Shown here: positions 25,932 to 37,755 of the stretch, one piece after another
Layout of the letters: each line of letters starts with the position of its first letter
Numbering within the stretch: the first letter of the stretch is position 1
The notes under the pieces: generated by a model
Databases searched by the model: none
What the model saw: only the letters and a program-made list of their open reading frames with translations
What the model was told of the DNA's origin: nothing
DNA from: Phlegmacium glaucopus
Taxonomy: Eukaryota > Basidiomycota > Agaricomycetes > Agaricales > Cortinariaceae
Assembly: GCA_015039465.1 (NCBI GenBank)
Contig: MU130013.1
Location: forward strand, 334,169 to 398,168
Reading direction: 5' to 3'
DNA: 64,000 bases
Position numbers and translations under genes: made by a program

Positions 25932-27857
25932 ATGTCGACTCTCACAGCTTATGCTGACTCGAGGCAGGCCCAGAGTCCCTTGTCAACGGCTATGGTGTCG
26001 ACTGCTCATCCTTCAACCACAAGGGGAGTAGAGGACGATGCGGGAAAAAAGAAGAAAACAACCAAGAGGCGTAAAGTTAATCATGCTTGCTTGTATTGCC
26101 GCCGGAGCCATATGACGTGCGACGAAGGAAGACCGTGTCAACGATGGTGAGCCCCCCCCCCCCAATTATCATGAATGAAAAACAGGTGTTTGACATTAGC
26201 TTAGTATCAAGCGGGATATTGGACACCTATGTCATGACGAGCATAGACCCAAGGTTCAAGACAAACCATTACAAGCTCCTCCTGCTGTTGATCCTACCCC
26301 AACTCCCTCATCCTCATATGCACCTGGTATCTTTTAATATTTTGCTCTTCGGTTTCGTCATACATTTGGCTGAGATTGAATAAGCAGTGACAACGTATCA
26401 GGCTCCAACACCACAGCCAACTTCCTCATGGCCAATGTCCATCCCCCCGTATCTGTATCAACCAGACATGTTTGGGAACGAGTTTTCAATTCTGACGTAT
26501 GTAACCTCTCTGTATCTCCTTTTCTGAATTACTAAAACCATTTTTTTTAAATTTCGCAGTGACTTCCTGGAAACACTCGATGATGGATCATTCTTCGGTC
26601 CTCCAACAGTTGGCCCTTCCCTTGTCCCTACTACCTCCTTTGCGGACGGCATGACTCCGACACAGAATAATGCCCTACTCCCAGAATCACCAGCCAACAG
26701 CTATCCCTCAAACAGTGTCTCTAATTCCACTGCACTAGAAACTACAACGGCCATCTTACCTGCAGCAACTAAAACAGAAAAATTTCTGCTAACAGCTGCA
26801 GATCAGGAATCTGGTTCTCGAGACGAACGGTTGAATAGCGTTATTCAGAGTAAATATGAGGCGGGTTTGTTGAAACCATACAATTATGTCAAAGGATACG
26901 CGAGGCTGTCACGGTGGATGGATCGGAAGTACGTGTTGTTGTTGTTTTTTTTCTTTCGTCGCTAGCAGCTTATTACATCTCCGTTTCTTACCAGCGTATC
27001 TCAAGAGTCGAAACAACAGATCTTACAACCATTATCTGTACTAAGACCAAAATTCAGGGTAAATGAATGCTGTGATGGCGTAGCCACTCCTAATCTCCGC
27101 GCTCATGTTGACCTATGTCACAGGCTGTTGCCCAATCGCTTCGAGACCTCGTATGATCATCGCTCCTCCAGGTTTCCCGCTGTTGACTCCTTTCACTCCA
27201 TTAGGACCTTGTCTTTATTGAAGAAGCCTTTGAACGCTTGTTGCTGGATTACGATCGTGTATTTTCAGCAATGGGTGTCCCAGCTTGTCTATGGCGACGA
27301 ACCGGGGAAATCTACAAAGGGAATCGCGAGTTCTCAGAGCTTGTTGGTGTTGAAGGGTACATGATGCGAGATGTAAGCATTTTTCTTGTCGCAACACTCC
27401 ACTTTCAAGTGACACGTGAATACTGAACGTGAATCTATTTTTGTGGTTAGGGCCGTTTATGTATCTACGAACTTATGGCCGAAGAATCAGCTGTTAATTA
27501 TTGGGAGGTAAACGATCGAAAGGATCCATGAAACACGAAAAACTAAAACAATTTTTTTTTTTTTTCGTTTCGCAGAAATATGGCCATGTCGCGTTTGACT
27601 CTAGTCAAAAGGCTGTACTCACATCTTGCGTTTTACGCTACAAACCCGTACTAAACTCAGGTTCGTCAAGTGCTAGTCTTCGTAAACCTATCTCTAGCTC
27701 TGATTTTGGCTCAGGTTCTTCTTCCCTTATCAAAACCGATGAAGAGCACCACCAGCCTATGGAGGAAAGCTTCATCAATTGCTGTTTCTCATTCACGATC
27801 AGGAGGGATAAGTGGGGTATTCCAAGTATGATCGTTGGCAATTTTATTCAATGCTGA
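25932..27857 (+). CDS. ERT1: ERT1/AcuK-type Zn2Cys6 transcription activator of gluconeogenesis
   Basis: Nuclear zinc-cluster factor of the ERT1/AcuK family, known to switch on gluconeogenic and non-fermentable carbon genes. The binuclear cluster reads NHACLYCRRSHMTCDEGRPC, then QRCIKRDIGHLC after an intron (26147-26204) that splits the cysteine codon. Later exons start at 26205, 26385, 26560 and 26995. The middle contains the family block FLLTAADQESGSRDERL and GLLKPYNYVKGYARLSRWMD. The C-terminal PAS-like region has LLDYDRVFSAMGVPACLWRR and ends IPSMIVGNFIQC at 27857. The start at 25932 is the first ATG in frame with the cluster. All diagnostic residues are present, so the gene looks functional. 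Confidence 0.92.
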
Positions 27858-28446
27858 TCGAGAAAGAGGAGCCCCTACCTAGAGGGAGGACGGGGAGAGA
27901 TGGGACTATATCAAAACGTTTAGATTTTTTTTCTTTTCTTTTTTCACCTTTTCTTGCAATGGTGGTGGATTGAAGATGGGAAATAATTTATGTGTAAATT
28001 GTATCAAGATACTTAGTTATAACTTCTCTCTAGAGAGTATCATTCATTTACTACTGAACGAGAAATATCATTATAATTCGGTCCATTTTGCCATTGTGTA
28101 AGTACCCCTGCGGCACGTTTGCTACTATAGGCTGCGCATTCCCCATACCTCCGACATTGAGATATTTAACCATCCGAACTTCAAGGAGTCACCAATGAGT
28201 TACTGCATGTCGGTCAGTGTAGTTATATATTGTGTGCAGCGAGGACTGTCAACGACAAGTCTCACAGTGACCGCTCGTAAGATGAATTCGAAGTCCGAAG
28301 CCCCAACCACGATGCAGACTCATTTGCCAAGCCAGGCACGATAAACGGCAAGTCGTATGTATCTGCTTGAGATGATAATTTGGTGAGATAGAGCATACAT
28401 TCTGTGACACGTCACCGTACACGAACAAGAAAGGATCTCTACGACG
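27858..28446. other. Convergent 3' intergenic region
   Basis: ERT1 (+) and PEX3 (-) end towards each other here. It contains a T-rich tract at 27925-27950, which may belong to the ERT1 3' UTR. Nothing else is recognisable. Confidence 0.5.
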
Positions 28447-30550
28447 TTACTGAAACCGTTCTTCGAATTTGGCGAATACGATAGCAGAGAGACAGGACAC
28501 TTCTCGTACGTCCACGATTTTCTAATTTTTAGAGGAAAAAAAATCAGCATCAAAAAAGGCTCCGAAAATAACATGAAAAACTGACATCCACAAGTTCATT
28601 CGGTAGCCCATTCAACGCCAATTGACTCCATCTTGCTAGACCGGGCAACAGACCCGCCAATCGAATACGGAGGACATCATCTCCTGGTGCTGGTTCATTG
28701 GGCACGAACACGTTCTTTTCCAAGCCTGCGAACAGGACCTCGGTCGCCGTGTCCAAGCATACTTCCAATACTCTTGAGAAATCAGAAGAAGAGAGAATAG
28801 TCCTCGTCTCCGCGATTAAAGCGGAAAAGCCGGGGTCGTCGAGGAGGTGGGCTTGGACGTTTGGTGGAGGAAGTGGAGGTAGGAAAGGCTGTCCTTGGGT
28901 TTGGGCTTGAGTGGGGTGCATATTGGATACTGCCATGGCGGGGGAGTTATTGAATTGGTGGGAGAGTTGGGAGGAAGTTAGAGAGGTGGCTGAGTTGAGA
29001 GCAAATGGGTTTTGGTGTGTTGAAGAAGAGTTATAGCCGCCTTGTGTGAGTACGAGTTGGATGGTTTCAGGAGTGGGCGGTAGGAGGGATGAAAGAAAAC
29101 TGTAGGCAGGTTAACTTTGGCAGGATGTGATGAATAGGAGGACAAACTTGATTCTGCGTTCGTTTCCTTCAAACGTGACTTCATGTTCGACCCTTCGACG
29201 TACGTCACTTAGTAGACGATGAAGATCGATCGCTGCTAGTTTAGTCTTCAAAGAAACGCTGGAAAAGTAAACATGAGTGAGATATATATTAAATGCAACA
29301 AGCACCATATACCCATAAAAAACTTCTTCGACACCTCTCCTGACCCTCTCTCCCACATCTTTCCAGCCAACATGTAGCAACCACCAAGTTAGGGTGAGGT
29401 ATTTGCTCTCGGACTCCTCGCTAATAGCATCAGTCTCTCCTGCGCCTTCGCTCTCATCCAGGATACTAGAGATGTCCCCTGACATCAACCTCTCAAATCT
29501 TTTCCCACCGTCACCGCCAAGTAATATGTTACTCATCGAAAGCTCAGATTGTAGACGTTCCCGAAATCGCTCTTCACGTTCGAGCTGGAGAACCGAAGCG
29601 ACATACTTTGACCGGGCAAGGAGGGTTAGTTGCAGCGTTGTTAGAAGGCAAAGAAGGGTTGTTGAATACAAGGTTGTTAGTGTTCGTGTGAAGGCTATTT
29701 GGAAAAGAAATCAGCTGGTTATAGATTGAAAGAAGTTAAGACGCACTGAGCATTTTGACTTCGTTCCATAGCTCGGCTTTTGTTCGCGTGTCTGTTGAAT
29801 CTGAGGCTACGGATGTTGACTGTAATGAAGAATCATCGGTCAAAGTTTCTACTTGACAAGTCAGTCAACATACCAAGACCGAGTCACTAGCAGAGGGTGT
29901 TTCGCCAATCGAGTTAGAGGCACTGATCATGGACTCCGAAAGGTGAACCTCGCTTGTTGAAGATGCAGCAGATGAATCTGCAATGGATGGTGCAGGCGAA
30001 TGTGATCCCGAAGATTCCACCCAGCTTTGCAATCCCGAATGCGACATTGAGGAGCTTGCGTTTATTTCATCCAAGGACGTAGAAGTGTGTGACGCCGCTG
30101 ACTCCACATCTGAGCGCGTGTCCTGCTCATGCACCAAGTCCACAATGCTCGATGCTAGACTTGAGGGATTCGGCTGGACTTGCTTTTTGGCGGAATTTCG
30201 TGCCTTAGACATGTTCTGTAGCTCCTGTGTGAGCGCTTCTATATTCATTTGGTCCAGGATTTGTTCGGAGAGTGTTGGGATAAGTGCGAGGATGGTATAC
30301 GACACATCTTCTTGTGTTTGTTGAAATCTACGTTTTAGACTAGAAAAAGTATTGGTTTACTGAAATCTCCTTTTGAAATATGATAGTCATACCTGTCTCG
30401 AGCAGCCCTTTCTTGCTCCAATTTCACCTTGACCTCTTCAAGTCGATCCTGAATGTAGTGTTTGGCAAGATAGAATCCGCCTACAAAAGTAACAGCTGTG
30501 GTTATGCCGTGTCGACGTTGATATATGTACCCTTTGACGGATTCCAGCAT
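28447..30550 (-). CDS. PEX3: Peroxin-3, peroxisomal membrane biogenesis factor
   Basis: PEX3 docks PEX19 at the peroxisome and inserts membrane proteins. The N-terminus shows the basic-plus-hydrophobic anchor YQRRHGITTAVTFVGGFYLA followed by KHYIQDRLEEVKVKLEQERA. The next exon begins SLKRRFQQTQEDVSYTILAL, the most characteristic PEX3 block, then PTLSEQILDQMNIEALTQEL. A long Ser-rich insert (about 90 residues) comes next, then WNEVKML, a transmembrane-like leucine-rich segment (STTLLCLLTTLQLTLLARSK), TLTWWLLHVGWKDVGERV and the C-terminal helix-rich part. The last exon, IVDVREVSCLSAIVFAKFEE, ends at 28447. The gene overlaps nothing and its start lies 12 bp from the divergent small gene at 30562, implying a shared promoter or overlapping 5' UTRs. 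Confidence 0.92.
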
Positions 30551-30561
30551 TGTGAAAGACG

Positions 30562-31183
30562 ATGTTGGGAACGACTGCTCGTCGTCTCCGCGATGTCTTG
30601 ACGGAATGCATGTTAAATAAATTAACTATTAAATATTTATTTTTGTATTTTTTTATCCGACTTAATAACCTTCACCGTCGTTGTCACGGTCTTCCTAACA
30701 TCAACACTATCATTTATGGTCTGTCTTGCACACAATTATCTACTACGCACAGGCTAACTATGTTGTACAGGGAGGAGGTTCTAGATATCCGTACCCGAAA
30801 TATGTTTGGTCACCATCAGGTTCGTTCACAGGCGAGCAAAAACCAACAGTCAAGCTAATGAGGCACGGTGTCTAGGTGGATGGTGGACGCGGCCTTCGAA
30901 TTGGGCTGCTAACACAGCCATAGCCTCTATTGGTATTCTTGCTGTGACTTACGGTGTTTGGAGGGTCAGTGCTTCATTAGAGGTATGTTCGAGTTCCAAA
31001 GATCTCCCACACTGCATGAGGTTTATGATGTCTCTTTCTTCCAATCTAGAAAAGAACAGTACAACCCAATCGACCGATACCTTCAATGCTGGTATGTTTT
31101 TCTTCTGTTCTGTTGCTGTTGGCTAATGTGTTTTTTTTGTCCAGTGGGCGAAAGAGTATACAGATGCAGAAAAAAATAAATAG
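30562..31183 (+). CDS. Small single-pass membrane protein, probably mitochondrial
   Basis: Four downstream exons are well supported: about 30770-30819, 30876-30982, 31050-31091 and 31145-31183. They encode SRYPYPKYVWSPSG, GWWTRPSNWAANTAIASIGI (continuing into a transmembrane segment ending TYGVWRVSASLE), KRTVQPNRPIPSML and WAKEYTDAEKNK. The short basic start MLGTTARRLRDVL at 30562 would suit a mitochondrial presequence, but I cannot prove the splice joining it to the next exon (a weak GT donor would be needed). I cannot name the family. It is head-to-head with PEX3. Confidence 0.65.
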
Positions 31184-31894
31184 ATCTATAGGCCTGAATT
31201 CAATACCGTGTTTCCAAGGATGGCGAGTGATGTCAGAGTTATCAGGCAAAAGCCCAACTTGGATCAAGTTATCGTAGATCTGCTACAGCATGTCCTACCT
31301 CAGCGGGCCCACCACCAGTGCTATTGCGTTCATTCACCAATGGCTCGGTCAGACTGCATGTCATCTCCCATCCATGATGTCAGTCGTATCTGACATCATG
31401 CTACCGACAATACGCTGGGTCCTCAAACAGATGATATGTTCTTCGTGTTTTTCATATCAAAGATTCATTCAAGGTTTCTTATCTCTCATCGCCTTGAGCG
31501 AATGACGTTTCACTTTTTTTTTTCACCTTCCGCCCGTCTTCCTCAATCAGCCAATGATCACAAGTACGCATGGAAGGTCAACATGAGGTATGTTACCTTC
31601 CGCTATTCCCGTATTATGCGGATTGCATGATGGATACTAAATATACATCATCGCCTGCTTAGATCCGGAGTGGAGAGTAATCGTTGAACCCTCGTATTGG
31701 AGCTCGTTTCGACTGACCCTCAAATGTGTTTTTCATGTGTATCCAAACTTATGCTCATGCAGTCATTACTAACGAGCAGGTCTCTATAAAAGGCGTACAC
31801 ATCTACCATTATCCAGTAACTCTGATATCTTGTTCCAACCTTCGCTTGGTTCCCTAGATTTAGAACCGCTACCGCTACTAGTCGCGATAGAATA
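31184..31894. other. Intergenic, no gene seen
   Basis: Only short ORFs (61-71 codons) in conflicting frames are present. The T-rich tracts and the segment just before 31895 look like the 3' end of the small gene and the promoter of the next one. Confidence 0.45.
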
Positions 31895-33517
31895 ATGTCA
31901 TCTACCTCAGTTTCCTCAAGTCCAACTCCTGAACCTACACCTCGATCTCCGGCGCTCATACCTCAAGTTAACTTGACGGCTTTAGCAAAAACGACACGCA
32001 AAACCCTCGAACGACTAGTACCCTTTTCTCATATGCGGCCGTAAGTACCTGCTCCTATTTATGAATTGTGTTTTTATAGCTAAAAACCTTGCAGTTCCTC
32101 CTCGGAAGCTTCCCCAAGACTTACGAAAATCATCAACAAAGTCAACCGTTATACTGGCCTAATCGACTCTAGCATGCTCTGCGAGCAGCTTGGCTACCAG
32201 CTTGCTAATAACTGCATGATTCTTTGTGATCCTGAACTCAGCGTGGGGTTGAGTGCTCCTGGTGGGAAAAAAAATGCTGGGCTTGCTAGTCCGACTCGTG
32301 GTCGTGGAGCTTGGACACCAGTCGGCGTAAGCGGACAACCAGGTTCTACTGATGCCTGTGTTTTCGGACGTGAGGATGCTCGTGAGCTTGCTGGAAAAGG
32401 ACATGAGATAGCGTTGAAGGTGAAGGAAGGGTTTGATGGTATTACACAGGAGATGTATAAGGTTTGTCTTGCGCGTCCCTGGAATTTCAATCTTGTCCTT
32501 AATTGAGATAGATAGCAGCTTCTACCAAGGATGATATGCTGGTCGTACTCGTCCCACCTGATCCTACCCACTGTAAGTCTCTTTCACTGCATCCTTGTTT
32601 CTTATGACTGATTAATAGACAACTCACTCTGCGATATCTAGCCGAAACTTTGAAAATCAGTCTTAAAGATGTAGGCACCAATCTCGTGGCTAACCTAAGC
32701 CTTCTCTCCGAGTTCTCCAAAGCGGTAGCCGAAGTAGCCGATTGGTGGTCCTCGGTGAAAGATGACCTGGCTTTGGAGGACCCTTCGTTACTTGTACCTA
32801 CTTCCACTCAATACGGAGACGAAGAAGGGATTGGAAACATTGAGGGAAAGACGTTTGCATGGTGGAGTGAGATGAAAGATGGCTTTCAAGAATATTATGA
32901 TGTGGTTAGTCTCTCCCTTCGCTGTCGCCATTTGATGCAACGATCTTATAAATATCTAGATAAATGTCGTACATCTCCGATTCCCCGAGCTACTCCCATT
33001 ATCAAGCGTCGCTTGGCAATCAGTGGCTCTTGCGCGTAGTCAAACGCCCAGTTCTGCAGGGCATTCGAATATTCCTCATCAAAGTAACCCAGTTCTCACT
33101 GGAGTTAGTGAGAGCGGTGCCAATGGACACGGAAAATGTGGATGTTTAGGAAGTTTCAGGTTAGGATGGAAGCGGGTAGACAAGGAGAAGAAGGAAGAAG
33201 AGAGAAAGCCAAGGAAAAAGTTGGTCAAGCGAAAGCAATCAAGGGAGAAGCGCGATGGAAATAAGAAGATGGAGGAGGTCAAAGGCAAGACCAATGATAG
33301 GACTGAGGAGACGGAGGAGAAGACGAATGGCACTCCCAAGTTGAACGAGACCGAGACCGGCAATGGAAATAATACGAGCAAGGAGTCCTCTCAAAACTCA
33401 TCCAGTATTCATTCCGATTCTTCCAGGAGTTCTACCTCCTCGACTTCGCCCAATCTTACTAAAGAGGAAAAGCCAGATACGAAGGTCAGGATGATGAAAA
33501 GATCTTCTACAATCTAG
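31895..33517 (+). CDS. Hypothetical 464-aa protein with highly charged C-terminus
   Basis: Five exons close in phase: 31895-32040, 32095-32461, 32512-32572, 32642-32904 and 32960-33517. The N-terminus is Ser/Pro-rich (MSSTSVSSSPTPEPTPRSPA). A mostly helical middle follows (KIINKVNRYTGLIDSSMLCE, then GREDARELAGKGHEIALKVK, then ISLKDVGTNLVANLSLLSEF). The last 120 residues are Lys/Glu-rich, then Ser-rich. I see no transmembrane segment, signal or catalytic motif. An NLR-associated helical domain is conceivable but I have no direct support. The splice-consistent length argues for a real gene of unknown function. Confidence 0.72.
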
Positions 33518-33689
33518 CGCTTGGTCCAACCGAATAGCGTTGGACATCTGACATGGAGGATGAAATCCATCAATGCTATTGCTTTGGTCCGACTTAGATA
33601 GTTGCTGGTCTTTTTTTGTTAGTTGACTTGCTGTTGGTACTACCAATGCTTTTTTGCAAATCTAATATGTCCGTAAAAGTATCATTTTT

Positions 33690-34005
33690 TGAGTACCTAG
33701 TCAACGGCTCCCTCAATTTCACCTATACTGTACATCATGATCATTACCAAATACACGGTCCAGGATACCTACCGATCATTGATCATGCTCGAAATCTTCA
33801 CAGGAAAAAGAAAAAGTACAACACTTGCAATTCACCTGTGTTACGATGAAGATATCATCATGATTGCAATTCTAGCGTGCCACCGATGGCCCTTGATCTA
33901 CAAAAACAATAGGATGCCATCGTACGTAAACTATTCAACACTTTTCTCAGATAGCGGCCAATTTATCAAACAGCCCAAACACGGTTTTATCCAATACTCA
34001 AATGT
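33690..34005 (+). repeat. Triplicated upstream region, copy A
   Basis: About 320 bp beginning GAGTACCTAGTCAACGGCTC and ending just before an ATG are repeated at about 35085-35330 (copy B) and 37430-37755 (copy C). Shared words include GATACCTACCGATCATTGAT, GATTGCAATTCTAG and GATAGCGGCCAATTT. Copies A and C lead straight into a member of the small gene family and so act as its presumed promoter. Copy B is separated from its gene by an inserted gene. Confidence 0.8.
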
Positions 34006-34481
34006 CCTCGATAAGCTTCAAGTTGCCTCCTGATCTGTCAATTTTCGAAAGTGGATATGTCATCCAACAAGATTATATGAAATCTTTGTTCATGGATGAT
34101 AAAGATGAAGAATATGATGTATTGGACCTCTTCGACGATCTCTATACCTGGTGGTTGGACTTACCCCGCGAAGAACGAGCGCAAACGCCCTTTCCGCAGA
34201 GTCCGTATTCCTGTGCTGGTCTCTACCCTAGTCGTCATTATTAATACCCTGCTCCACATTTAGTGGACATACTCGGTGGGAAGGGTTTCGACTCCATGGT
34301 CATCTGGATATGCGGGCGCCGCTTTGTGTCGCACAAAGACGATGCTAAAGGAATTGGCCGGCTGAGCGAGCAAGACAAGGATACCCTCAGAAAGAAGAAG
34401 TTTGTTACAGCGTTCGGCAGAAACAGAAATTTCGATGAAGGGCAGATGTTGTTCCATGTTTTGCCCTCGCAGAAAACATGA
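34002..34481 (+). CDS. Small orphan family, paralogue 1 (144 aa, one intron)
   Basis: Exons 34002-34218 and 34264-34481 join in phase (45-nt intron GTCTCTACC..CATTTAG). The protein starts MSSISFKLPPDLSIFESGYV, contains LYTWWLDLPREERAQTP and ends with a basic block KKKFVTAFGRNRNFDEGQML. I recognise no family. It has no signal peptide and no membrane segment. It is the only one of three tandem copies in which splicing keeps the reading frame. Being upstream of two sibling copies with shared flanks, it belongs to a recent segmental duplication. Confidence 0.65.
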
Positions 34482-34802
34482 TGAGAGAGTGGCCTATTAT
34501 GGGCTTAGAATCATATGAGTGAATTGGCCATCATCTAGTTACTATATCGATTTTTTTCTGCTTGTTCCGCAGTCTCCCGTCAGACTATGATATTTCGTGT
34601 CTTTTTTCTACTTAATAGCCATGTGGACGACACTCGAACCGTAGATCACCATTTCAACAAACAGGGTCCCTCTAAAGTTAACCCCTCTCACGAGTGAGAG
34701 GGGATTAGGTTGAGCCTAGATCATAAAGGCCCTATTCCACGTGCCTCGCCGAGCCATGTTTGCCAATGAAATTTCATCTCGACTATACAGTATAGTATAC
34801 AT

Positions 34803-34920
34803 TTGAACCTTGCTTGTAATCGACTGAATGCGTTTATGCTATCGATCACGCACGAGATATGCCGACATATGTCAAAAGATAAACAGCACAAATCTAAATA
34901 AATGTCTAAACGATGATCGC
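34803..34920 (-). pseudogene. Fragment of the PDR transporter's last exon, copy 1
   Basis: About 115 bp match 38765-38880, which codes for the C-terminal tail of the transporter ([13 protein letters not shown] region) and its last intron. The fragment has no flanking transporter exons and has small indels, so it cannot be coding. It came along with the segmental duplication. Confidence 0.7.
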
Positions 34921-35084
34921 TGAGTGCTCCTTGTCCAAAACCGGAGTAGAGTGAACATGATGAAATCCATCAACGCTGTTGCTTTGGTGCGATTGCTGGC
35001 TGGTCCATTTATATTAGTTGACTTGTTTTGGATCTTCTCACTTGATACCAATGCTTTTGCAAACGAATATATCTGTAGTGTCAT

Positions 35085-35330
35085 TTTTGAGTACCTAGTC
35101 AACGGCTCCCTCAATTTTACTTACGTAGTTATACTCTCTCAAGGATACCGATCATCGATCACGCTCGAAAGAAAGTAAAACACTCCTGCGTTACGATGAA
35201 GACATCGTTATGATTGCAATTCTAGGAATATCGTTAGCACCGCGTGCCACACGGCCTTGATTTATAAAAACAATGGGATGCCATCGTACGTAAACTATTC
35301 GACGCTGTTTTCAGATAGCGGCCAATTTTT
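35085..35330 (+). repeat. Triplicated upstream region, copy B (orphaned)
   Basis: It matches copies A and C up to GATAGCGGCCAATTTTT, then diverges where the minus-strand gene at 35311-36063 begins. Homology to the family resumes at about 36228 (CCAATACCCAAATGTCCTCG). So roughly 0.9 kb, including a whole gene, has been inserted between this promoter copy and paralogue 2. Confidence 0.7.
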
Positions 35331-36063
35331 CAATAGCCCGAATGAAGTCGGTTGAATACAAACTATACCACCGTTTACCTCCAATGAACTGGCCGCTCCT
35401 GTCAGATTTTAAAATCGAAACTTCGGTCCCAACGATAGCCATCCCCACTGCTTTATCCTTCCAGCGATACCCCATTCGTCCCATTACATATAGATAGTTG
35501 CGAACTTGATGCACGACGGCCTTTTTGGCTTTGTCTGAAGGAGGGTTCAGATCGCGCCCAAGTGAACCCACTTCAACAATCAGTCGAATAATATCTCCCT
35601 CACCATCCGGATCTGCTGCATTTCCGTATGAAGTGACAACAAAGTCAGGATAATAAATTTTGTCCTTCAGGACAAGGGCATCTGGGAGATTATGAGCCGG
35701 TCAATATTTGTTGGGTGTTTAGCTGGGGGATAAAATACTTTGAGAGTCAACGGATACTCGCCGCTGGATGTTCTCTACAGCATCCTGTTCTATATCCATG
35801 GTGGGGTCGATCCGGCCCTCAAGGATAGCTCTGTATGATTCAATATCTTCCGGTATGTTGCCTTGTGGCAACTCCCAAATTTCACGAAGAAGAGCCTGAG
35901 GTTTTACAAGGAAATTGTTCGGGGGAAACTTGATAGATAGAAAGGCATTGAGCGGTCCGTATTGCTGAAACTGGGTTTTGGGTGGATTCTCGTCCCAATT
36001 TTCGAACCGCTTACGAAGATTTTCTGGGATGGAGGGATCGTTCGGAGCAAAACGCGGTGCCAT
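35311..36063 (-). CDS. Hypothetical 231-aa protein inserted into a duplicated promoter
   Basis: Two exons, 35739-36063 and 35311-35681, join in phase across a 57-nt intron. The protein starts MAPRFAPNDPSIPENLRKRF and its second half reads YYPDFVVTS, IIRLIVEVGSLGRDL, VHQVRNYLYVMGRMGY and GMAIVGTEVSILKSDRSG. The PDF..(20 residues)..EVG arrangement, an acid followed by a beta-strand ending in E-x-G, faintly recalls PD-(D/E)XK nuclease-like folds, but the lysine is absent, so this is weak. Its last eight codons and stop are made from copy B of the neighbouring repeat, suggesting that the original 3' end was lost. Confidence 0.6.
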
Positions 36064-36249
36064 AGGCAGATTAATATGTAGTACGAGACGGCGGATGCGT
36101 TGAGCAATTCAGGGCATCGTGGAATAGGATATTCGTTATCTTAGTGGCATCAGTTGGATCTAGCTAAATCGAGGTACGTATTGATACTTATTTGGCTACA
36201 AAGAACAAACGGGACAAACGAAACAAACACAGGTTTACCCAATACCCAA

Positions 36250-36723
36250 ATGTCCTCGCTAAGCTTCCAGTTGCCTCCTGATCTGTCAATTTTCGAAAGT
36301 GGATATGTCATCCAACAAGATTATATGAAATCTTTCTTCATTCAACATGAAGAATATGATATATTCGACCTCCTCGACGATCTCTATACCTGGTGGTTGG
36401 ACTTACCCCATGAAGAACGAATGCAAACGCCCCTTCCACAGAGTCCGTATTCCTGTGCTGTCTCTAACCGTCTGTAGTCGTCGTTATTAACACCACATTT
36501 AGTGTACATACTCGATGAGAAGGGTGTCGACGAGTCCGTCGTCATCTGGATATGCACGCGCCGCTTTGTGTCGACCAAAAAGGATGTTAAAGGACTTGGA
36601 CCGCGGGTCGAGCATGACAAGGATACCCTTAACAAGAAGAAGTTTGTTACAGCGTTCGGCAGAAACAGAAATTTTCACGAAGGGCAGATGGTGTTCCGTG
36701 TTTTGCCTTCGCAGAAAACTTGA
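36250..36723 (+). pseudogene. Small orphan family, paralogue 2 (broken)
   Basis: The first part (MSSLSFQLPPDLSIFESGYV onward) and the second part (VYILDEKGVDESVVIWICTR onward) are both intact, but one G is missing at the donor. Splicing as in paralogue 1 throws the second exon out of frame, and reading through the intron meets a TAG. It also lacks its usual promoter, which was displaced by the inserted gene. Confidence 0.6.
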
Positions 36724-37103
36724 TGGGAGAGGTGGCCTATGGACTAGAATCGTGTGAGTGAATTGGCTATGACTACGAGCGGATCATCCAGTTATGTTAA
36801 TTCTTCTTCTTCTTGCTCTCAGGTGTGGAACCTCTAAAGGGCCAGCAATCAACCCCGACCAAATGGGTTGAAAACACACTATGGCAGTGTGGATGGACCC
36901 AACTCAATGTGATACATCGATAACCTTTCTTATTTATCCTCTTGCTCGGAAGCGCAGAGATCATAAGGGCCACTAGCTAGTCTATTCCACGCGGCCCATG
37001 TTCGTCAGTGAAATTTTATCTTGACTATACATCGTTAAATTTCTATATCTTTACATAAAGACCATACAAATGTCCAGCAGGAAAATAAATCATGTTCAAT
37101 CAT

Positions 37104-37206
37104 GTAGACTTTTTTAAATTCGTCAATAACAACCACATGAACCTTGCTTATAAACTACTGAATGTGTATGCCCAGCGGCCCGTTCGAACATTGTCAAAAG
37201 ATAAAC
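37104..37206 (-). pseudogene. Fragment of the PDR transporter's last exon, copy 2
   Basis: About 100 bp starting GTAGACTTTTTTAAATTCGTCAATAACAACC-like (here 37105 onward) match 38733-38840. A small substitution run near 37170 and loss of part of the exon make it non-coding. Same origin as the fragment at 34803. Confidence 0.65.
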
Positions 37207-37429
37207 TTGTGGGTGAGGGCCATCGCTCTGCGTGGCATATACGAGTCCCTTCAAATGAAATTATACTGGTATTTTTATAGCGTCTTTGTGAGCGTTGAGT
37301 TTCTTACAGATTGACAGACATTGAGTAAATTGTTTTCGCGCGGCAGGCGAGGCCATCACCATCAACATGTGCAATCACGGCAAGTCACCGGCAAGACCTT
37401 TGAAAGCCGCATCCGCTTATAAGAACGAG

Positions 37430-37755
37430 CCCTAGGGACTCGTAACCTCTCGTAACTTATGTAGTTACACTGTATCAAGGATACCGATCATTGATCATGC
37501 TCGAAATCTTCGCCGCACAGAGAAAAAAAAGTACAACACTTACAATTCACCTGCATTACAATGAAGACGTCGTCATGATTGCAATTCTAGGAATATCATT
37601 AGCACCGCGTGCCATCGGACGGCCCTTGATATATAGCTTGATAGCCTGATCTCTAAAACAATGGAATGCCATTGTACGTAACCTATTCAACGCTGTTCTC
37701 AGACAGCGGCCAATCTATCAAACAGCCTAAACACGGGATTATTCAATACTCAAAT
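37430..37755 (+). repeat. Triplicated upstream region, copy C
   Basis: Close match to copies A and B with a few small indels. It ends directly at the ATG of paralogue 3, as copy A does for paralogue 1. Confidence 0.75.

Noticed and set aside
35311..36063. Calling the 231-aa protein a PD-(D/E)XK nuclease
   Set aside because: Only a loose PDF..EVG pattern is present and the catalytic lysine is missing; not enough to assign function.
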